Assembly (NCBI RefSeq): GCF_002796985.1
Contig: NZ_PEKX01000020.1
Span: 101,197-165,196 of the forward strand
Source: Pseudomonas sp.
GTDB taxonomy: Bacteria; Pseudomonadota; Gammaproteobacteria; Pseudomonadales; Pseudomonadaceae
DNA length: 64,000 bases
Direction: 5' to 3'
The translations under genes were made by a program, and so were the position numbers. Below are positions 59,315 to 64,000 of this stretch, one piece after another. A model generated the notes under the pieces. It saw only the letters and a list, made by a program, of their open reading frames with translations, was not told where the DNA came from and ran no database searches. Each line of letters starts with the position of its first letter. Position 1 is the first letter of the stretch.

Positions 59315-60838
59315 ATGTCTAACCAAGTGCTTCATCCCGAGCGTCTCAAGGCCTGGCTTGCCCAGCTGGAAGTGCTGCCGTTGCCCGTCCCCCTGGAGCA
59401 GCGCGATGACATTCGCCGGGCGCTGAACGACAGTCGCCGCTCGATCCGCGACATCGCCGACCTGCTGCAGGACGCACCGACCCTGGCCTTCGCCATCCTG
59501 CGCGAGGCCAACCGCGCGCAGAGCGCACGGGACAACCCGGCGGAAAGCCTGGAAGTCGCCCTTAACCGCCTGGGCCTGGCCCGCGCCAGCCAATTGCTCG
59601 ACAGCTTGCCGGCGGTGCCCGAGGCGCAGATGCCCCGCGCTCTGAGCCAGTTGCTGCTGATCAGCCGCCACGCCATGCAGCAGGCCAGTGGCCTGTTCGC
59701 CAACCGCCTGGCGCGACTCTGGCAGGAAATCCACTGGGGCAGCCTGTTCACCCTGGCGCCGCTGTGGGCGCTGGCCACCGCCAAACCGGAACTGCTGGAG
59801 AACTGGCAGCGCCAGGTCTATGGCCTGGGTCGCTGCAGCAGCGAAGTCGAGGAAGAGTTGCTCGGCACCCGCCTGCTGCCGCTTTGCCGCGAGCTGGCCG
59901 AGCGCTGGCGCCTGCCGGACTGGGTCGGCCAGGGCTATGCCCTGCTCAGTGACGACAAGCGTCTGCTGGTGCGCGCCCTGCACGTCGCCCACACCGCGCA
60001 CGACCCGCTCGGCCAGCAGCAACGCCTGGATGCCGACCCGGAACTGCAACGCTGGCTGACCCGGCCGGCCAACACCATCCTCCTCGCCAACAGCCTGGCG
60101 ATGGCCGCCCACCAATCCTGGGGCGGTGTGCACATGCTGCGCTGGCAGCGCCTGACCAGCCTCTATCTGCAGATGCCGCTGGAGGAACTGCAGCAGACCG
60201 TCCACGGCCTCGCCGCACAGAGCGCCCGGCGCCACGCCCGCCCGCAACTCTGGCACCCGGCCCAGGCGCTGCTCTGGCCCTGGGAGGCACGTCGCTGGCT
60301 CAACGGCCCGAAGGCCGCGGAACCGGCCAGAGCGCCAGACACCCTGGCCGAATGGCGCCAGCACTGCACGCGCCTGATGCAGACGCCCAGCCCATTCGGC
60401 AATGCCGTGCAACTGCTCGACTGCACCACCGCCGCCCTGCAAGCCTGCGGGCTGCAACGCGGACTGATCCTGCTGGCCGACAAGACCGGGGGCTGGCTGC
60501 AGGCCCGCCGGCACTTCGGTCTGAGCAGCGAAATCGCCGACTTCAAGCTGGAAGTCAGCGCCAGCCCGCTGCTGCGCAAACTCCTGCAACAACCCGGGCA
60601 ATTGCGCCTGAGCCCGGCCAACATGGCCGAATTCTCGGCGCTGATTCCCGGTTCGCTGAAGGCGCTGATCCCCAGCGAACACCTGCTGCTGCGCTCGCTG
60701 GGCAACGGCGCGCGGGTGATCATGCTGATCATTTCAGACCGCAACGGGCAGCCGCTGGCGGACCTGCACGCCCAGGCCTTCGGCCGCACCGCACAGTGCG
60801 TCGAACACGCGGTGAAGCAGATGGCACGGGGCGGCTGA
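59315..60838 (+). CDS. HDOD-domain signalling protein
   Basis: 507 residues. An N-terminal HDOD domain (about 20-220) with degenerate HD residues, a middle linker, and a C-terminal region (about 340-500) that looks like a GAF-type sensor fold. HDOD proteins often work with GGDEF/EAL or chemotaxis-type systems. It diverges from motA. Its ATG 59315 has no strong ribosome site. Confidence 0.8.
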   Translation: MSNQVLHPERLKAWLAQLEVLPLPVPLEQRDDIRRALNDSRRSIRDIADLLQDAPTLAFAILREANRAQSARDNPAESLEVALNRLGLARASQLLDSLPAVPEAQMPRALSQLLLISRHAMQQASGLFANRLARLWQEIHWGSLFTLAPLWALATAKPELLENWQRQVYGLGRCSSEVEEELLGTRLLPLCRELAERWRLPDWVGQGYALLSDDKRLLVRALHVAHTAHDPLGQQQRLDADPELQRWLTRPANTILLANSLAMAAHQSWGGVHMLRWQRLTSLYLQMPLEELQQTVHGLAAQSARRHARPQLWHPAQALLWPWEARRWLNGPKAAEPARAPDTLAEWRQHCTRLMQTPSPFGNAVQLLDCTTAALQACGLQRGLILLADKTGGWLQARRHFGLSSEIADFKLEVSASPLLRKLLQQPGQLRLSPANMAEFSALIPGSLKALIPSEHLLLRSLGNGARVIMLIISDRNGQPLADLHAQAFGRTAQCVEHAVKQMARGG

Positions 60839-60953
60839 TCCGGGAAAGGTTTGCGCCCCGCCGCGTCCCCTTTAAACTAACCGCCCTCACGGGGTAGCCC
60901 AGGGCGCCTGCTCACGTTGCCTCCCCCCACCGTTCCCGCCGGGAGACTCCGAC

Positions 60954-61766
60954 ATGTCCGCCTTCTCCGCCCTGCCCCTGGTGATCGAACCGGCTGACCT
61001 CGCCAGCCGTCTCGACGCCCCCGAGCTGATCCTGGTCGACCTGACCAGCGCCGCGCGCTACGCGCAAGGCCACATCCCTGGTGCCCGCTTCGTTGCCCCC
61101 GCGCGCACCCAACTGGGCGGCCCGGCGCCCGGCCTGCTGCCGGCCAAGGCCGACCTGCAAGCGCTGTTCGGCGAACTGGGCCACAACCCCGATGCCGTCT
61201 ACGTGGTCTACGACGACGAAGGCGGCGGCTGGGCCGGCCGCTTCATCTGGCTGCTGGATGTTATCGGCCACCACCGTTACCACTATGTCGACGGCGGCCT
61301 GCATGCCTGGCTCGCCGACGACCTGCCGCTGAGCCAGGAAATCCCCGCGCCGGTCGGCGGCCCGCTGCCGCTGACCCTGCACGACGAGCCCACCGCCACT
61401 CGCGAATACCTGCAGAGCCGCCTGGGCGCCGCCGACCTGGCCGTCTGGGACGCGCGCAACCCCAGCGAGTACAGCGGCCAGAAAGTGCTCGCCGCCAAGG
61501 CCGGCCATGTGCCCGGCGCCGTCAATTTCGAATGGACCGCCGGCATGGACCCGGCCCGCGCCCTGCGCATCCGTACCGATATGCCGCAGATCCTCAAGGA
61601 CCTGGGCATCACCCCGGACAAGGAAGTGATCACCCACTGCCAGACTCACCACCGTTCCGGCTTCACCTATCTGGTGGCCAAGGCCCTCGGCTATCCGCGG
61701 GTCAAGGGCTACGCCGGCTCCTGGTCGGAATGGGGCAACCATCCCGACACCCCCGTAGAGGTTTAA
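60954..61766 (+). CDS. rhdA: Thiosulfate sulfurtransferase RhdA
   Basis: 270 residues, two rhodanese domains; the active Cys229 is in the C-terminal one within THCQTHHRSG, the loop found in Azotobacter/Pseudomonas RhdA. It transfers sulfur from thiosulfate to cyanide or thiols. psd follows after three bases, suggesting co-expression. Confidence 0.93.
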   Translation: MSAFSALPLVIEPADLASRLDAPELILVDLTSAARYAQGHIPGARFVAPARTQLGGPAPGLLPAKADLQALFGELGHNPDAVYVVYDDEGGGWAGRFIWLLDVIGHHRYHYVDGGLHAWLADDLPLSQEIPAPVGGPLPLTLHDEPTATREYLQSRLGAADLAVWDARNPSEYSGQKVLAAKAGHVPGAVNFEWTAGMDPARALRIRTDMPQILKDLGITPDKEVITHCQTHHRSGFTYLVAKALGYPRVKGYAGSWSEWGNHPDTPVEV

Positions 61767-61769
61767 GGA

Positions 61770-62639
61770 ATGTCGTTCAAAGATCGTCTGTTCATCCTCA
61801 GCCAGTACCTGCTGCCGCATCACCTGCTGTCGCGCCTGATCGGCTGCGCCGCGGAGTGCCGTGCGCCCTGGTTCAAGGACCGCCTGATCCCCTGGTTCGC
61901 CCGCCGCTATCGGGTCGACATGCGTGAAGCCCAGGTCGAAGACCTGGCCGCCTACGAGCACTTCAACGCGTTCTTCACCCGCGCCCTGAAAGACGGCGCG
62001 CGCCCGCTGGACGAAACTGCCGGCGCGGTACTCTGCCCCGCCGACGGCGCCATCAGCCAGCTCGGCCCGATCGAGCACGGCCGCGTGTTCCAGGCCAAGG
62101 GCCACAGCTACAGCCTGATGGAACTGCTGGGCGGCGACGCCGAGCGCGCCGCCCCCTTCATGGGCGGCGAGTTCGCCACCGTCTACCTGTCGCCCAAGGA
62201 CTACCACCGCGTGCACATGCCGCTAGCCGGCACCCTGCGCGAGATGGTCTACGTGCCGGGCCGACTGTTCTCGGTGAACCAGCTGACCGCCGAGCAGGTG
62301 CCCGAGCTGTTCGCCCGCAACGAGCGCGTGGTGTGCCTCTTCGACACCGAGCGCGGGCCGATGGCCGTGGTGCTGGTGGGGGCGATGATCGTCGCCTCCA
62401 TCGAAACCGTGTGGGCCGGCCTGGTCACGCCGCCCAAGCGTGAGCTGAAGTCGTTCTCCTATGACGAAGCCGCCCGTGCGCCGATCCACCTGGAGAAAGG
62501 CGCCGAGCTGGGCCGCTTCAAGCTGGGCTCCACCGCCATCGTGCTGTTCGGACCCGAGCAGGTGAGCTGGGCGGAAAACCTCACCGCCACCAGCGCCGTG
62601 CGCATGGGCGAGCGCCTGGGTGGCGCGCGCCAGGGCTAA
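61770..62639 (+). CDS. psd: Phosphatidylserine decarboxylase proenzyme
   Basis: 289 residues. The self-cleaving LGST motif is at Gly253/Ser254, which yields the pyruvoyl prosthetic group on the alpha chain. It makes phosphatidylethanolamine at the inner membrane. It ends with a terminator at 62656-62691. Confidence 0.96.
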   Translation: MSFKDRLFILSQYLLPHHLLSRLIGCAAECRAPWFKDRLIPWFARRYRVDMREAQVEDLAAYEHFNAFFTRALKDGARPLDETAGAVLCPADGAISQLGPIEHGRVFQAKGHSYSLMELLGGDAERAAPFMGGEFATVYLSPKDYHRVHMPLAGTLREMVYVPGRLFSVNQLTAEQVPELFARNERVVCLFDTERGPMAVVLVGAMIVASIETVWAGLVTPPKRELKSFSYDEAARAPIHLEKGAELGRFKLGSTAIVLFGPEQVSWAENLTATSAVRMGERLGGARQG

Positions 62640-62655
62640 GGCCCACTGTCCATAA

Positions 62656-62691
62656 GGCGGGCGGCCAACGAGCTGCCCGCCACTGTTTTTT
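62656..62691 (+). terminator. Rho-independent terminator of psd
   Basis: GGCGGGCGGC (62656-62665) and GCTGCCCGCC (62672-62681) with one mismatch, followed by GTTTTTT at 62685-62691. Confidence 0.85.
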
Positions 62692-62715
62692 GCCTCATCG
62701 TGCTAGTTCCCTGCC

Positions 62716-63693
62716 ATGAATCGTTTCCTGCATCTGATGGGCTGGCGGGCCAACGCCACCAGCCATCTTGAAAAATGGCTCTCCGCTATCGGAGCGCTGT
62801 GCGGCATCGCCGCTATCTATGCCGTCACCCACTGGGTCCTGCCTGGCGAAGCCGCCATCTGGGTCGTCGCCTCCATGGGCGCCAGCGCCGTGCTGCTGTT
62901 CGCTGTACCCCACGGTGCGCTCTCGCAACCCTGGGCGGTACTCGGCGGCCAGGTGCTCTCGGCGATAGTCGGGGTGATCTGCCAGAGACTCTTTCCGGAC
63001 CAGCCCTTTACCCCCGCCCTCGCTGTCGGCGCGGCAATCCTGGTCATGCACTACGCGCGCTGCATCCATCCTCCGGGCGGCGCTACCGCGCTGGCGGCAG
63101 TTTCCGGGGGGCCGGCGATCACAGCCCTGGGTTTCCACTACGCGCTCAGCCCGGTGCTGCTCAACGTGGTGCTGATCCTCGCGGTGGCCGTGGCCTTCAA
63201 TGGGCTGTTCGCCTGGCGCCGTTACCCCGCGCCCCTGGCGCGGCTGCCGGCCACGCCGAAGCTGCCCGCGGGGCCTTCGCCCGAAGACCTCTACCACGCG
63301 CTGCGCAAGATGGATTCCTACATCGACGTACAGTTCGACGACCTGCTGAAAATCCTCCAGCTGGCCCAGGAACACGCCAAGGCTCAGCGCCTGACGCCCG
63401 ACGACGTCCTGCTCGGCGCCAGCTACAGCAACGCCCTGAGCGGCGATGCCTGGGCCGTGCGCCAGGTGATCGACGACCACCCGGACAAGCGCGGGCGCCA
63501 GGACCAGGTGGTCTACAAGGTGGTCAGCGGTGCCGGCAAGGGCAACACCGGCGTCTGCCGGCGCCAGGACCTGCTCGACTGGGCCGCCCACGCCGTAGTG
63601 GCCCAGGGCGATGGCTGGGTCCGCGTGAGCGCGCAGGAGTCGGCCAAGATCGCCCTGCAACGCCAGATAACCGGTGAAACACCGCTGCCGTGA
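62716..63693 (+). CDS. HPP-family membrane protein with C-terminal extension
   Basis: 325 residues. The N-terminal half (about 20-175) has four to five membrane segments with HPPGGATAL, the HPP-domain signature seen in nitrite/anion transport relatives. The C-terminal 140 residues are soluble. Weak ribosome site before ATG 62716, after the psd terminator. Transported substrate unknown. Confidence 0.8.
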   Translation: MNRFLHLMGWRANATSHLEKWLSAIGALCGIAAIYAVTHWVLPGEAAIWVVASMGASAVLLFAVPHGALSQPWAVLGGQVLSAIVGVICQRLFPDQPFTPALAVGAAILVMHYARCIHPPGGATALAAVSGGPAITALGFHYALSPVLLNVVLILAVAVAFNGLFAWRRYPAPLARLPATPKLPAGPSPEDLYHALRKMDSYIDVQFDDLLKILQLAQEHAKAQRLTPDDVLLGASYSNALSGDAWAVRQVIDDHPDKRGRQDQVVYKVVSGAGKGNTGVCRRQDLLDWAAHAVVAQGDGWVRVSAQESAKIALQRQITGETPLP

Positions 63694-63821
63694 CCTGTCC
63701 GCGCACTAGCCGGGCGATGGGCTGCGGCGGGCAGCGGATGCTGCTAGAGTTCGGAAAAAGCTTACGGCCATGACCAACTGGTTCGTACAACGAGCCAGAT
63801 TGTGGAGAACCCATTCGAACC

Positions 63822-64000
63822 ATGGACAACAGTCCCCAGCAGTTTCTACGTGTCCCCACCCCGACGCACGAGAGCCTGAGCTTCTGCACCGCCAATGCGC
63901 GCGAGCTGAAAAGCTGGCTGGATCATCTGCCCAAGGCCAACCTCGGAGAGACTGCCCGTCAGCTCTACCAGGGGCTCATCGAACTCAACCAGCTCAAGCT
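63822..64000 (+). CDS. Conserved hypothetical protein (truncated by window)
   Basis: First 59 codons (MDNSPQQFLRVPTPTHE and onward), helical and Leu-rich after residue 25. By gene order after psd it probably corresponds to the P. aeruginosa PA4958-type conserved protein, upstream of fimX. The rest is outside the window, so no function is given. Confidence 0.6.
   Translation, partial: MDNSPQQFLRVPTPTHESLSFCTANARELKSWLDHLPKANLGETARQLYQGLIELNQLK

Overview
The window reads as chromosome of a high-GC Pseudomonas, probably of the P. aeruginosa / P. nitroreducens–citronellolis side of the genus. From memory, gene order from azurin onward follows the P. aeruginosa PAO1 stretch from about PA4922 to PA4958 (azu, nicD, alr, dnaB, rplI, rpsR, rpsF, rlmB, rnr, two tRNA-Leu, purA, hisZ, hflKC, hflX, hfq, miaA, mutL, amiB, tsaE, nnrE, queG, orn, rsgA, motBA, rhdA, psd). 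Pseudomonas-type REP elements sit in several intergenic gaps. I see no prophage, insertion sequence, integrase or CRISPR array.

Left part (1–11.8 kb) is catabolic and transport. It holds an SDR oxidoreductase, an ornithine-cyclodeaminase-family reductase, a complete branched-chain-type amino acid ABC importer (binding protein, LivH, LivM, LivG, LivF), and then amaA (L-pipecolate oxidase), amaB (aminoadipate semialdehyde dehydrogenase) and a divergent LysR regulator. The importer is preceded by a textbook sigma-54 promoter and four phased direct repeats where an enhancer-binding protein would sit. A plausible reading is uptake and degradation of lysine- or pipecolate-type compounds.

12–17.8 kb holds the NAD salvage operon pncA-pncB-nadE opposite its Nudix-fold repressor NrtR with a palindromic operator between them, then a TrhA/hemolysin III membrane protein, azurin with an ANR-type box, and a LOG-type phosphoribohydrolase.

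17.8–27.5 kb is the most accessory part. It has a compact five-gene minor-pilin/PilY1 cluster (pilV-pilW-pilX-pilY1-pilE order) whose PilY1 lacks the usual vWA and calcium-loop signatures, an MscS channel, a paired diheme-cytochrome lipoprotein and beta-helix lipoprotein of unknown role, and a bacteriohemerythrin.

27.5–59.2 kb is conserved housekeeping: YgiQ radical SAM protein, a 7TMR-DISM diguanylate cyclase (NicD-like), Alr, DnaB, the rpsF-rpsR-DUF2232-rplI operon, rlmB-rnr, two identical tRNA-Leu(CAG) genes with an unusually hairpin-rich spacer, purA, hisZ, and the nnrE-tsaE-amiB-mutL-miaA-hfq-hflX-hflK-hflC superoperon. queG, orn, rsgA and the motAB stator genes follow.

59.3–64 kb holds an HDOD signalling protein, rhodanese RhdA, phosphatidylserine decarboxylase, an HPP-family membrane protein and the first 59 codons of a conserved hypothetical gene cut by the window edge.
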